Position numbers and translations under genes: made by a program. A DNA stretch of 64,000 nt from Ornatilinea apprima (GTDB taxonomy: Bacteria > Chloroflexota > Anaerolineae > Anaerolineales > Anaerolineaceae): NCBI RefSeq assembly GCF_001306115.1, contig NZ_LGCL01000041.1, positions 111,244-175,243 of the forward strand, read 5' to 3'. Shown here piece by piece: positions 51,764 through 60,981 of this stretch (the first letter of the stretch is position 1; each line of letters starts with the position of its first letter). The notes under the pieces are model-generated. The model saw nothing but the letters and a program-made list of their open reading frames with translations. It did not search any database and was not told where the DNA came from.

Positions 51764-54389
51764 CCCTGCTCTTTCCCCACGGCTCTCTCAGGCGGTGCAG
51801 GCAGGCGCGGGCAGACGCTATCAGATATTGTATGGCCCCGGCGTGGAAGACCTGTATCTGAGTGATCGTTTGACCGAACAGTCCCTGGCCGAAGCCCTGC
51901 TGGTAGTTCTCAAGGCGGTTGGCTACACACGGGTCGTCTACTTCTCTCCTCAAGACTCGATCCTTTTTTTGGATGAAGATTCCCGCCAGGCCTGCGCGGT
52001 GAAACCGGTTGTCCAAACTCACGTCAGCCAAAATATGTCCGTGTTGACAGGCGGCCCCCTCGGCGATCTGCGCCTGATTCCTCTGCCCAAAGCCGCCTCC
52101 GACCCATCACCATCCGCCATGGGAGACACTCACGCCATCCGCTTTTTGGACGCGCTGATGAAAGAGGAAAACCATCGCACGGCAGTCATTTTTTTGCAGG
52201 CAGAGACGGTTCTCCAATTTACGGAAGATCCGCGCTCTTTTGCCAGCCTCTTGGGACAGTGGCAAACCCTGCCCGCGGCTAATCGCAACCAGGCTTTTTT
52301 TATTTTCAGCGCGCGCCAATACGATGAACTGGCACAAGCCGCGCAAGCCATCGCCTTTCCCGAACTGCGCAGCTTGATTCTGAGCAGCCAGCAGCGATCA
52401 CAGCTTGCCGGGCTGTCCTATCTCCCCGGCCCAGACGCGCAGGAGATCGAACACCTTCTTACCTATTATGAACAGACCCATTCGGGATTGATCCATTCGC
52501 TCGACCGCGCCCAACTGGCCGTATGGATGGCCGCTGAAAACCTTACCGCCCGCCAATGGCTGGAGCGGCTTCAGTCCGTGCCGCTCATTAACCCAGATAC
52601 CATCCGCACCAGCGGCTGGTTCCCCTCCATGCGCCCGCTTTCCGCCTCCCCCCAGACTGAGATGGAAAATCTGATCGGTCTGGATGCCGTTAAAGCCCAC
52701 TTTTCAGAACTGGCCGCCTGGCTGAGCGTGGTTAAAGACAGCGCGGCTGCTCCCGCGGACGCCCCGCTTTTGCACATGGTCTTTTCCGGCAGCCCCGGAA
52801 CCGGAAAAACCACCGTGGCCCGCCTGGCCGGTGAGATTCTGAGAGATATTGGCATTCTTCGAAGAGGTCATCTTGTGGAAGTCCGCGCGGCGGACTTGAT
52901 TGCCAACCACGTTGGCGGAACCGCCGTGCGCGTCAATCAGGCAATCGATGAGGCGTTGGACGGTGTGCTCTTTATCGATGAAGCCTATATGCTGGCTGAA
53001 ACCGAGCGCGGCGGATTCGGTCAGGAGGCCATTGACACACTGCTGACCCGTATGGAAGACGAGCGCCACAGACTGGTGGTCATCGCCGCCGGGTATACAG
53101 AACCAATGAAGCGGTTCCTCAAAGCCAACCCCGGCTTGCCGCGCCGCTTCCCCATCGAGAACCGCCTGGTCTTTCAGGACTATTCTCCCGCTGAATTGAC
53201 CGCGATCCTCATCCAAATGGCGCAGAACCGCCGTTTGCACATAGAACCGGCAGAAAAAGCGCTTCGTGAAGTCATCGATGGCCTCTACGCAACAAAAAAT
53301 GAGAGTTTCGGCAACGCCGGTGAAGTGCGCAACCTGCTGGAAGCCCTCGAACGGCGCCGGGCCAGCCGCATTCGCAAGCTCGGGTTGGATAAGGATGCGC
53401 CCTGCCTGCCGGAAGACATTCCCACCCGCTATCGCGGATATCTATCTCCCTCACTCAATTCCACAGCGGCCATCGTGGGCAAGTTAAACCAATTGGTCGG
53501 CCTTCAGCCATTCAAACAACATTTTCACAGCCTGCATGCCCAAGTTCGTGTCGATCTCCTTCGTAAATCCAGAAATATCTTCTCCTCAGGGCAGCAGCGC
53601 CTCCACCACCTCATTTTTATCGGCAACCCTGGCACCGGCAAAACCAGCGCCGCCCGCCTGATGGGTGAAATGTACGCCTCGCTCGGTTTGCTGCGGAAAG
53701 GGCATTGTGTTGAAGTAAGCCGGGTAGATCTGGTTGCGGGCTATGTTGGTCAGACCGCTGCCAAAACTCTTGAAAAAGTTCAAGAAGCGTTGGATGGCGT
53801 GCTCTTTATTGATGAAGCCTACGCGTTGGATTCTCAATCCGTCGCGGATTTTGGCCGGGAGGTCATTGATACCCTGGTCAAAGCCATGGAAGACTACCGC
53901 GACCGGCTGGTGGTGATTATGGCTGGTTACCCTCAGGAGATGCTTTCTCTGCTGCAATCCAATTCCGGGTTGCGCTCGCGCTTCGCGCCGCCCATCCCCT
54001 TTCCCGATTTCTCTCTGCCGGAACTCAAACAAATCTTGACCGGCTTGGCAGAAAAAGATGCCAACACCTTTGAGCCAGACGCGCTCACCCAGGCAATGCG
54101 CGTCCTGCGCCGGTGGAAAGACACCGAGGGCGATCAATTCGGGAACGCTCGCAGCGTGGGCTTGCTATACCAGCAGATCAAACACAACCACGCCAACCGG
54201 CTGATGGAACAATTCGACCTGTTTAACCATCCTGAACAAATCACCGTTCAAGAATTAACTACCTTCACCGCAGAAGACGTTCAGACTTCAACTCAAAATT
54301 CAAGTTTCATATCCCCCAAAAACCATCATTCTGGATTCGATGCCTGGCAAGTAGCCGCACCTTCCACCGCGCACACCATTCAGGCTTGA
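51756..54389 (+). CDS. Dual CbxX/CfxQ-type AAA+ ATPase
   Basis: 877 residues. An N-terminal region (1 to about 300) of unknown fold has no Walker A. AAA domain 1 has SGSPGTGKTTVARLAGEIL, DGVLFIDEAYML and NPGLPRRFP (arginine finger region). AAA domain 2 has IGNPGTGKTSAARLMGEM, DGVLFIDEAYALDS, NSGLRSRFAPPIPF. Both are of the CbxX/CfxQ class, which includes Rubisco activases and EccA-like ATPases that remodel protein complexes. No Rubisco or type VII secretion genes are in the window. Third gene of its operon, seven bases before a convergent TPR gene. Confidence 0.9.
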   Translation: MNNPALSPRLSQAVQAGAGRRYQILYGPGVEDLYLSDRLTEQSLAEALLVVLKAVGYTRVVYFSPQDSILFLDEDSRQACAVKPVVQTHVSQNMSVLTGGPLGDLRLIPLPKAASDPSPSAMGDTHAIRFLDALMKEENHRTAVIFLQAETVLQFTEDPRSFASLLGQWQTLPAANRNQAFFIFSARQYDELAQAAQAIAFPELRSLILSSQQRSQLAGLSYLPGPDAQEIEHLLTYYEQTHSGLIHSLDRAQLAVWMAAENLTARQWLERLQSVPLINPDTIRTSGWFPSMRPLSASPQTEMENLIGLDAVKAHFSELAAWLSVVKDSAAAPADAPLLHMVFSGSPGTGKTTVARLAGEILRDIGILRRGHLVEVRAADLIANHVGGTAVRVNQAIDEALDGVLFIDEAYMLAETERGGFGQEAIDTLLTRMEDERHRLVVIAAGYTEPMKRFLKANPGLPRRFPIENRLVFQDYSPAELTAILIQMAQNRRLHIEPAEKALREVIDGLYATKNESFGNAGEVRNLLEALERRRASRIRKLGLDKDAPCLPEDIPTRYRGYLSPSLNSTAAIVGKLNQLVGLQPFKQHFHSLHAQVRVDLLRKSRNIFSSGQQRLHHLIFIGNPGTGKTSAARLMGEMYASLGLLRKGHCVEVSRVDLVAGYVGQTAAKTLEKVQEALDGVLFIDEAYALDSQSVADFGREVIDTLVKAMEDYRDRLVVIMAGYPQEMLSLLQSNSGLRSRFAPPIPFPDFSLPELKQILTGLAEKDANTFEPDALTQAMRVLRRWKDTEGDQFGNARSVGLLYQQIKHNHANRLMEQFDLFNHPEQITVQELTTFTAEDVQTSTQNSSFISPKNHHSGFDAWQVAAPSTAHTIQA

Positions 54390-54396
54390 TCTCCGT

Positions 54397-55413
54397 TCAA
54401 ATCGAAATCCAGTCCTTCAAGGCGGCCTGGTAAGCCGCCTCCAACAAATTGTGCTGTTGGGTGTACCAGATCATCTTTTTCTTATGATTCTGGTCTGTGG
54501 AGCGTTTCTCCAAATACGAGAAGATATTCAAAGCGTTTTGCAAAGCGGTCAACGCGAGGTCAATTTCACCAAGGTGATTCAAATCTCCAGCCAGCATGCA
54601 GCCATACATCCAATAAGCCGCGGCCTGGCGATGGCTGAGCGGCGGGTACTTCTCAATCGCCTCGTGCAAGAAGTCGCATGCGGCTTCTTGAAACCCTGCC
54701 TGGTAGCAAACCAGTCCACATTCCAGCAAACCGGCCGGGGTGTTCAGATAATCCTCTGCCAGCCGGGAATGTTTGCACACCTGCCGTAAAACCGCATAAG
54801 CGCTTGCGTATTGCTGCCCGTCTGTCAGTTTTATGGCCTTCCGCAACAGCGCTTTGGTGATTTCATCTAGCGGCGACGGCTCAAACCGATCCAGCAGGGT
54901 ATATCCGTGTTCCGCCGTCAGCGCAATTTCCTTTTGCATACGGTCAGCCCGTTCCTGGTACCAGGGGGCAAGCTGCAATCGTTCCGCCTGGCCGGCTAAT
55001 TTGTGGCGTTCGGCAATCGAATCAAAGATTTCAAACGCCGTTTGCCAGCTGCGGTATCCCGCGCCTGCTTGTAAGTTCTTCCGTTCCATCATCCCCACCG
55101 CCCAAAGGGCAACAGCCCGGCGGTGCTCATCTCCTTCAAATCCCGCCAACGCGCGTTCAAAGGCAGCCTGCGATTGGCGGTAGTCGCCTTCCTTCTCCGC
55201 GAAGATGACGCCGGCCATGAAATTAGCCTCAGCGTATTCCAATGGTTTCAACGAAACGCGCGCATGCTCCAGCAATTTTTCAATGACCACATGCCGCGTT
55301 ACAGATGGAGTTTGGGCGTCCGCCGCCTGGTCCAAATACTCACGGCTTTGCAGCCCCAAAGAGGAGGCGTCGAAATGGTTCAGCCATTTCTTCAAGTCTT
55401 GCAGCGAGATCAT
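54397..55413 (-). CDS. TPR-repeat protein
   Basis: 338 residues, entirely helical and TPR-like. Examples are AEANFMAGVIFAEKEGDYRQ with AFERALAGFEGDEHRR, LLECGLVCYQAGFQEAACDF and LALTALQNALNIFSYLEKRS. No catalytic domain, signal peptide or membrane segment. Its start overlaps the stop of an SPFH-type membrane protein gene by four bases (ATGA), and it ends seven bases from the convergent AAA+ gene. It probably serves as a cytosolic partner of the SPFH proteins. Confidence 0.78.
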   Translation of the reverse strand: MISLQDLKKWLNHFDASSLGLQSREYLDQAADAQTPSVTRHVVIEKLLEHARVSLKPLEYAEANFMAGVIFAEKEGDYRQSQAAFERALAGFEGDEHRRAVALWAVGMMERKNLQAGAGYRSWQTAFEIFDSIAERHKLAGQAERLQLAPWYQERADRMQKEIALTAEHGYTLLDRFEPSPLDEITKALLRKAIKLTDGQQYASAYAVLRQVCKHSRLAEDYLNTPAGLLECGLVCYQAGFQEAACDFLHEAIEKYPPLSHRQAAAYWMYGCMLAGDLNHLGEIDLALTALQNALNIFSYLEKRSTDQNHKKKMIWYTQQHNLLEAAYQAALKDWISI

Positions 55414-56780
55414 GTTTTCGGTCCTTGCGGCAAGTCTTTGTTTTCGCTTGAAATGGCTTCCAGAATCTGCGCCGTGCGACTCAACAAGATGGAGCGCAAA
55501 TTCTGCGGATTGCCACGCGCGAAATCCACATTTTCCAGGGCGTGGGTAATGCTCATAATCAACTCAGCCTGGGCTTCCGCGCGCCCCAACTCCAGGTAAG
55601 CCATGCGCTTGGCCTCCCCATACGCCAGCGACACTTTCGCGTTTCCCACCCAATCGGCCTTCCAAAGATCGATGCGTTTCTGATCCACATCCGGTTCCAC
55701 CACATCAAAAAAGCCCACATCAATCCAAAGCAAAGATGCCCCGGCTCTTCTCATTCTTTGACTGACGGCCTGCGCGAACAGTTCATTCTTTAATTCGCGG
55801 CGCGGATCTCGCTCCTTTTCCCTGGGCGCGGTGAGGAAGTCGATGTCGTGCGAGTTGATGTAATCCATAATCGCGCCCACCACCATCTGGCGCACGGTTG
55901 CCTTCCATGGGCGCGGGCCATCGTCACGCACCGACAGGTTGTAGGCCATGTTGTAAAACGATTCTTCCGAATACGGGTAAGGGGTTTCCAGCGTGCGCTG
56001 CCAGTTCTGCGCGTCAATCCGAAAGCGGAACTGGACTTCTCGCAGCATTACCCGGAATCCATCGCGGGTGGTTACCTGCAGCTCGTCCAGGCGTCCGTGC
56101 TGCTCGTCCAGACTGGCGATCTGCCCGATGGTTTCAAACGGCAGCAAGAAATGCGCGCCTGACCCGCGCATGCGCGAAGGCTCGCGCAGCGTGCGGAACA
56201 TCACCGCGTTACCCGGCTGCACCAGCGCGTAGCCCGGCCCGCCGATGCGGTCCAACAAATTCACCTCGCCGTCCTTAATCTTCTTCAGGCCGTTGTCAAT
56301 TTCCAGGCGCGGGTAGCGAAGAGCGAATATAGAGGCGATGACATAGCGCAAGCCCATCTTGAAGTCTGGCAGGTGGTATACATTGCGCACATAGTTCGCC
56401 GCGCCAAAGATGACTAGAATAATCGCTGTGGTCGGCGCGATCATGTAACGGAAGTTCTGCCCATTAAACAGAAAAGCCATCACTGTCAGCATCCAGTCGG
56501 GCAGCGGGCGGGCAAACGGGTTGATCTCGCGGATATGCTGCGCCAGGGCGACTGCGTCTACATGCTCAAAAAGAATATCGCCCAAAAACGCAAAGGCGGC
56601 CAGAATCGCGGGGATGATAATGAACAGGCGAATCAGCCCACCCAGCTCCTGCAAATCACTTTCGCTGGGTGGGAAGGGCAGGCGGCTTTCGATCTCTTCC
56701 GCCGCGCGCTCCAGCCGCTGCAAGGGGCTTTCGCTTTCTTCTGGCTCTTCCAGGTCTTCCGGGTTGATCATATCACTCAT
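55410..56780 (-). CDS. SPFH/Band-7-type membrane protein, second of a pair
   Basis: 456 residues. Three or so N-terminal membrane helices (LIRLFIIIPAILAAFAFLGD, LTVMAFLFNGQNF, MIAPTTAIILVIFGAANYV) and then an SPFH-like domain (NAVMFRTLREPSRMRGSGAH, LDELQVTTRDGFRVMLREVQ) followed by a coiled C-terminus. Paralogous to the upstream gene: both share the DG.. MVREV/VMNVN-type core and the end with QAE/LIMS-type helix. ATG 56780 (MSDMINPEDLEE) follows the previous stop by four bases; ATG 56798 is possible but overlaps it. Function unknown, perhaps a membrane scaffold of stomatin type. Confidence 0.7.
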   Translation of the reverse strand: MSDMINPEDLEEPEESESPLQRLERAAEEIESRLPFPPSESDLQELGGLIRLFIIIPAILAAFAFLGDILFEHVDAVALAQHIREINPFARPLPDWMLTVMAFLFNGQNFRYMIAPTTAIILVIFGAANYVRNVYHLPDFKMGLRYVIASIFALRYPRLEIDNGLKKIKDGEVNLLDRIGGPGYALVQPGNAVMFRTLREPSRMRGSGAHFLLPFETIGQIASLDEQHGRLDELQVTTRDGFRVMLREVQFRFRIDAQNWQRTLETPYPYSEESFYNMAYNLSVRDDGPRPWKATVRQMVVGAIMDYINSHDIDFLTAPREKERDPRRELKNELFAQAVSQRMRRAGASLLWIDVGFFDVVEPDVDQKRIDLWKADWVGNAKVSLAYGEAKRMAYLELGRAEAQAELIMSITHALENVDFARGNPQNLRSILLSRTAQILEAISSENKDLPQGPKT

Positions 56781-56784
56781 AGGC

Positions 56785-58500
56785 TTACTTCTTCTCATCT
56801 CCCGGTGTCATCAGATGTGACCGCAGGGATGATGACCGCACATCATGAGGTAACAGCCAGTCGTGAACCATTCCCAACAAGCGGATCGTATCACCGGGCA
56901 GCAGGTCTTTGGTTTTGGGGTCAGCCGCGATTTGTTCCAACGCCTGCAGCACGCGGATCGCCATGGCTTCTTGGGTATATTTCTCAGAGTCGAAAATGGG
57001 CGAGAGGGTCGAAACCATCTGCGCCTGGGCAACCGCCCTCGCGTGATTCTGAATGCGGGCGGCTTCCAGATCGCGCGTGGCGCGAATAACTTCCACATCG
57101 CTTTCCCAGCGCGCGCGCCAGGTCTCCACATGCTGGCGGTACACCTCCTCAGAGACCGGCTGCAGCTCCTGAAACCCCCCCATCAGCACCTTGATGCCCC
57201 GCTCGCGCAGCACCTTGCTGTTCTCCAACTGGCGCACCGGCGAGCTCACCAAATCTTCTAATACAATTTCTTCGCCTTCCTGCAGCAGTTTGCCATCGCG
57301 GCGGGTAAAGTAGCGAAAATTCAACAGTCCCAGGCTGCGCACGCGCGTCTGCACCGCGTTGCGCAGGCGCTTCATCGGAAAATCGCCAGGAGAATCCGCC
57401 CGGTACAGATCGTCATAATTGAATTTCAACAATTCATCATGCACCACATCCGTGACCACTTTTACCGGCAGATCGTACCAGGGGATCAACTGATCCTCGT
57501 TGTCTCTGGCCTGTGAGAAGACCGCCCGGAAGACACGGTCTTCGTCGAAGATCGGCAAAGCGCGTGGAGCCGGCAGCGCGGTAAACGCGCCCATCTGTCC
57601 CAGCCGGCTGGCCACGCGCGCGTATTGGTGAATTTCGAGCCGGTCGGCATCATCCAGGTCGTCCGACAACCGCAAAATCTTCAACCTTCCGTTGGGCTGC
57701 CAGCGCAGCTGTGCCACGCGCAAATTTTCAATCCGCGCCTCTCCTGCGTAGGTTACCTCCAGGCAGTCCGGCTCTTGACCGATGGTGAAGGCAGAATTGA
57801 CATTCATCACCATCTCAATTCCGTCCCGCGTGTGCGCCTGCACGCCGCGCTGCATGCGGAACTGCTCGCGCAGGTCAACCGCTTCGCGAATGCGCTCATT
57901 GCGCCGCGTGAACACCAGTCCCGGTCCTTGAATGCGCGGTGACTGGTAGGGGTCAATCAGGCGAAAAGCCAGCCCCAGGCGCTCCAGGATTCTCCGCACC
58001 AGATTGGGCGTTTCCACCTTTTCTTCCAGGGCAACCGCGCTGTTAAAATCCACCACCACCACGCCCATGCCAGGCTTATTCAATTCCTCGGGGTTAGCCA
58101 GTTTCTTGCCATCGTCAATCAGCACCGCCTGCCCATGCAGTCTGAGCATATGCAGCAGCAGATGAAAAGACGCGCGGTAAACATCGCGAACACTGGAGAT
58201 GGGCAGAGTCGCCTGAGCCGACAGCAGCACCAGCCAAAAGCCCAGCACCAGCAAGAAACCAAACAGGCAGTTGACGGAAAGCGGAAAAACGGATTTGAAA
58301 TTCTCAAAGGGGATGGCGGGCATATCGAGGTTGAGGAAAACAGCGATGACAGCCCAGGAAAAGCGCGCCACCAGGCTGATCACCCGCCAGATGTGCTGCC
58401 AGAAGGCAGCCAAAAAGATCAACCCCAAGCCAATGGGAAGGTAATAAAACCGGTTGAAGGCTTTCTTTTTCCCTTTGGTTTTTAACCGTTTATAAGGCAT
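56785..58500 (-). CDS. SPFH/Band-7-type membrane protein, first of a pair
   Basis: 571 residues. Two N-terminal membrane segments (FYYLPIGLGLIFLAAFWQHI and CLFGFLLVLGFWLVLLSAQ), then a loop and an SPFH-like domain (GVVVVDFNSAVALEEKVET, VQAHTRDGIEMVMNVNSAF) ending in a long coiled-coil region (VEVIRATRDLEAARIQNHAR). ATG 58500 (MPYKRLKTKGKKK) is supported by the predicted transcription start near 58539, which lies inside the longer frame that begins at 58575. Paralogue of the next gene. Confidence 0.7.
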   Translation of the reverse strand: MPYKRLKTKGKKKAFNRFYYLPIGLGLIFLAAFWQHIWRVISLVARFSWAVIAVFLNLDMPAIPFENFKSVFPLSVNCLFGFLLVLGFWLVLLSAQATLPISSVRDVYRASFHLLLHMLRLHGQAVLIDDGKKLANPEELNKPGMGVVVVDFNSAVALEEKVETPNLVRRILERLGLAFRLIDPYQSPRIQGPGLVFTRRNERIREAVDLREQFRMQRGVQAHTRDGIEMVMNVNSAFTIGQEPDCLEVTYAGEARIENLRVAQLRWQPNGRLKILRLSDDLDDADRLEIHQYARVASRLGQMGAFTALPAPRALPIFDEDRVFRAVFSQARDNEDQLIPWYDLPVKVVTDVVHDELLKFNYDDLYRADSPGDFPMKRLRNAVQTRVRSLGLLNFRYFTRRDGKLLQEGEEIVLEDLVSSPVRQLENSKVLRERGIKVLMGGFQELQPVSEEVYRQHVETWRARWESDVEVIRATRDLEAARIQNHARAVAQAQMVSTLSPIFDSEKYTQEAMAIRVLQALEQIAADPKTKDLLPGDTIRLLGMVHDWLLPHDVRSSSLRSHLMTPGDEKK

Positions 58501-58545
58501 ACTCTTCTCATGCGGCGCGCTGATTGAACATTTGTTATAAGAATC

Positions 58546-58575
58546 AGTATATTCCAGCCCGGAGAGGTTTGTCAA
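58546..58575 (-). promoter_or_regulatory. Promoter for the SPFH/TPR operon
   Basis: On the minus strand: perfect TTGACA (58575-58570), 18-base spacer, TATACT (58551-58546). Start point near 58539. Confidence 0.7.
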
Positions 58576-58600
58576 GCAAACCCCAGGTCAATCACAACAA

Positions 58601-58650
58601 ATTTTGGGCTGTAAATATATAAAAGGGGTTCCCCCACCCGCGCCCAAAAT
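58601..58650. other. Inverted repeat between two minus-strand operons
   Basis: ATTTTGGGC (58601-58609) and GCCCAAAAT (58642-58650) form a perfect nine-base stem with a 32-base loop that contains GGGGTTCCCC. It lies just after the RsmF-type gene and may be its terminator, but no clear T run follows on the minus strand. Confidence 0.35.
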
Positions 58651-58685
58651 ACCCCGCGCCAAAACCGAAAAGCAGAAAAAAGCGC

Positions 58686-60179
58686 TTACGCCTGCATCCA
58701 CACCAGACGGCGTGGCAGCAAATTCTTCAATTTGCCATCGCTATACTTCCCGCGGCCAATATAGCGTCCCTGTTCGTCAATTACCGCCAGCACCGGCACA
58801 CCCCCCGGCTGAACGCTCGCGTCTTCTCCGCGCAGCCAGGCCTGCGCCTGCCCGGAATCCAGGCGCACCCGCCCGCCGGCAAAAAAGCGGTAAAAGCGGG
58901 CCAGCCATTCATGTGAGGGCACAAACCCATCCGGCGAAAATTCCCCCAGCATCATCCCCAGCGATTGGAACGGCAGGCTGGCAAAATGGCGCGTGTACAG
59001 CTCTGGCACAATAAACACCGCCGCGCCTTTCTGGCGCAGCTCGCAGCGGTTTTCTTGGAGCATGGCGTGCAGGTTGAATCCGTACTCATCGTTGAAGCGC
59101 GCCGCCAGGTCGTCCAGCTCATCCGCGTCCAGCGCGTCCAGGCCAAACACTTCCAATGGGCGCTCCGGCGGTTGGGCCTCGCGCCGCCCAATCGGGCCAG
59201 TCTTGGTGATCAGCGCGGCAAAGAACCCGGCGGTGTGGTAGCGGTGCGGCCAGATACGCGCCGCGCCACTCACCTGCCCATCCAGCAGTTGCTCGCCCAC
59301 CCGGCGCAGCGCGGGGGCCGGCAGCGGCAGGCGTGCGCGGGTATCTTCAACCCGCAGCCCGCCTGGGTATTCTTTCAACAGCGCGTCCAGCACCAGCTCG
59401 TCTTCTTCGGGGGTCAGCGTGCAGGTGGAATACACCACCTGGCCGCCGGTTTTCAGCGCCTGCAGCGCGCTTTCCAGCATGCGCGTCTGGCGGCGGGCTA
59501 ATTGCTGCACTTCGCGGTCAGAGATCGGCCTTGAGGGATGGCTTTCGCTGGTGCGCAGGCCCTGCATGCTGCACGGCGCGTCCAGCAGCACGCGGTCAAA
59601 GGTCTCAGGGAACCAGCGCCCGTACTGCTCGGCCTGAAAGCGCAAAACCGCCTGGTTGAGCGAGCCCCAGTTCTGCAGCACCAGGCGCAACGCGGTGATA
59701 CGCTCGCGGCTGGCGTCGTTAGCCAGCACCAGTCCCTGGTCGCCAGCGCGGGAGATCAGGTGCGTGGTCTTGCCGCCCGGCGAGGCCGCCAGATCGAGGA
59801 TTAACTGCTCTGGGTCCGGCCGCAAGTCGAACAGTTCCACCGGCAGCATCGAGGCCGCGTCCTGAATATAGTACGCGCCCATGCGGTGCTCAATCGTCTG
59901 GCTGGGCGGGGTTTGCGCCTCGCTCACCCACCAGCCTGTCGGGCAAAATGGCACCGGATCCAACCGCCAGCCGTATTGCTGCGCCCAGCGCGCGGCATCC
60001 GCCTGCGGATCTGCCTTGAGTGGGTTGGCGCGGATGGCTGTGCTCAGCGGACGTTCCAGGTCTTGCAGCAGAGCTGCATAATCCTGTTCGTCCAACAGGG
60101 GCGCGAAGCGCTGCAGCGCGGCTTGTTCCGCGCTTTGTGAAGGAAGAGGAGAGGTGTTTTTCTTTTTTCTACGCGCCAT
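58686..60179 (-). CDS. rsmF: RsmB/RsmF-type RNA (cytosine-5) methyltransferase
   Basis: 497 residues. SAM-binding motif LILDLAASPGGKTTHLISRA, catalytic motif IV FDRVLLDAPCSMQGLRTSES and motif VI VVYSTCTLTPEEDELVLDAL, with both active-site Cys. A C-terminal extension (about 330-497) ending GGVPVLAVIDEQGRYIGRGK resembles the PUA-like/RsmF tail. The likely target is 16S rRNA m5C1407 or a nearby site; a tRNA target is possible. ATG 60179 (MARRKKK) is preferred over TTG 60191. It overlaps the stop of the Arm-type methyltransferase gene upstream by 11 bases. Confidence 0.88.
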   Translation of the reverse strand: MARRKKKNTSPLPSQSAEQAALQRFAPLLDEQDYAALLQDLERPLSTAIRANPLKADPQADAARWAQQYGWRLDPVPFCPTGWWVSEAQTPPSQTIEHRMGAYYIQDAASMLPVELFDLRPDPEQLILDLAASPGGKTTHLISRAGDQGLVLANDASRERITALRLVLQNWGSLNQAVLRFQAEQYGRWFPETFDRVLLDAPCSMQGLRTSESHPSRPISDREVQQLARRQTRMLESALQALKTGGQVVYSTCTLTPEEDELVLDALLKEYPGGLRVEDTRARLPLPAPALRRVGEQLLDGQVSGAARIWPHRYHTAGFFAALITKTGPIGRREAQPPERPLEVFGLDALDADELDDLAARFNDEYGFNLHAMLQENRCELRQKGAAVFIVPELYTRHFASLPFQSLGMMLGEFSPDGFVPSHEWLARFYRFFAGGRVRLDSGQAQAWLRGEDASVQPGGVPVLAVIDEQGRYIGRGKYSDGKLKNLLPRRLVWMQA

Positions 60180-60981
60180 CTTGTTTCTCAATACAAAAAA
60201 CCAGTTCCGTATCCATTAACACTTCCGTTACCGGCCAGTTCAGGCCTTCCATCGTGCGCGCCACCAGCGCGCGCTGGCGCTCCAGCAGATCGCGCTGCCC
60301 AGTCAGGTTAGTGATCGGCAGCGATACCAGCAGCCAACGCGCTTTCAGCGCTTGCCAAAAAGCGCGGTTGCAGCCGCGCTGGCGCTGCTCAAAGCGGTGC
60401 GCTTCTTTGAAGAAGAAAGCCACGTCGGCCTCCACCTCCGGCGGTGAGATCAAAATATCGCGGTGTTCGGCCAGCGGGGCCAGGCCCGCCAGCGCGAAAT
60501 AGGTATTGATCAGTTCCACCCGCGGGTGATGCAGGTCGTAGGCATGGTAGCGTGTCTCCCGCGGCAGGCCCATCCACGCGAAAGCCAGCGGATTCAGTCC
60601 GCAGGCCAGGTCTGCAATCACCCGCGGTTGCCCGGTTACGGCAAACAGGCGCGGGTAGAAGTCCTCCAGCAGGGGAATGCGCTCGCGAGTGGAAGCGTGC
60701 TGGCTCATCAACTGCCGGCAGGCCTCCTTCACCACGGCGGGGTCACCCGCCGCGAAAGCCCGGCGCAGCGCGGCCTGGCCCGCCTCGTAATCGGGGTCGC
60801 CCAGGTAAGGCGCGATGATGTTGTGCAGCTTCTCGCGCACCGCCTTGACGGCCTCTTTGGGGTTGGGGTGGCGCTGCAGCTCACGCTCGTAGAGATCGCG
60901 CAGCGTTTCTTCGGGCAGGTCCAGCCCACGGTACTTGCGTGACTGCAAAATCGAATCCAGCGGAGAATTGTCGCGCGTCAT
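60169..60981 (-). CDS. Arm/Rmt-family 16S rRNA methyltransferase homologue, copy 1 (diverged)
   Basis: 270 residues. Shares the family frame of the aminoglycoside-resistance 16S rRNA (m7G1405) methyltransferases ArmA/RmtB/FmrO: an N-terminal helical part with KAVREKLHNIIAPYLG, the HASTRERIPLLEDFYPRL box, SAM motif VIADLACGLNPLAFAWMGLP, and TRYHAYDLHHPRVELINTYF. The later catalytic-loop region reads VSLPITNLTGQRDLLERQRA, which departs from the SFP.kSL.GR.KGM pattern kept in the neighbour. A shift of target or loss of methylation is possible. Start overlaps the upstream copy (ATGA). Confidence 0.82.
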   Translation of the reverse strand: MTRDNSPLDSILQSRKYRGLDLPEETLRDLYERELQRHPNPKEAVKAVREKLHNIIAPYLGDPDYEAGQAALRRAFAAGDPAVVKEACRQLMSQHASTRERIPLLEDFYPRLFAVTGQPRVIADLACGLNPLAFAWMGLPRETRYHAYDLHHPRVELINTYFALAGLAPLAEHRDILISPPEVEADVAFFFKEAHRFEQRQRGCNRAFWQALKARWLLVSLPITNLTGQRDLLERQRALVARTMEGLNWPVTEVLMDTELVFCIEKQDGA

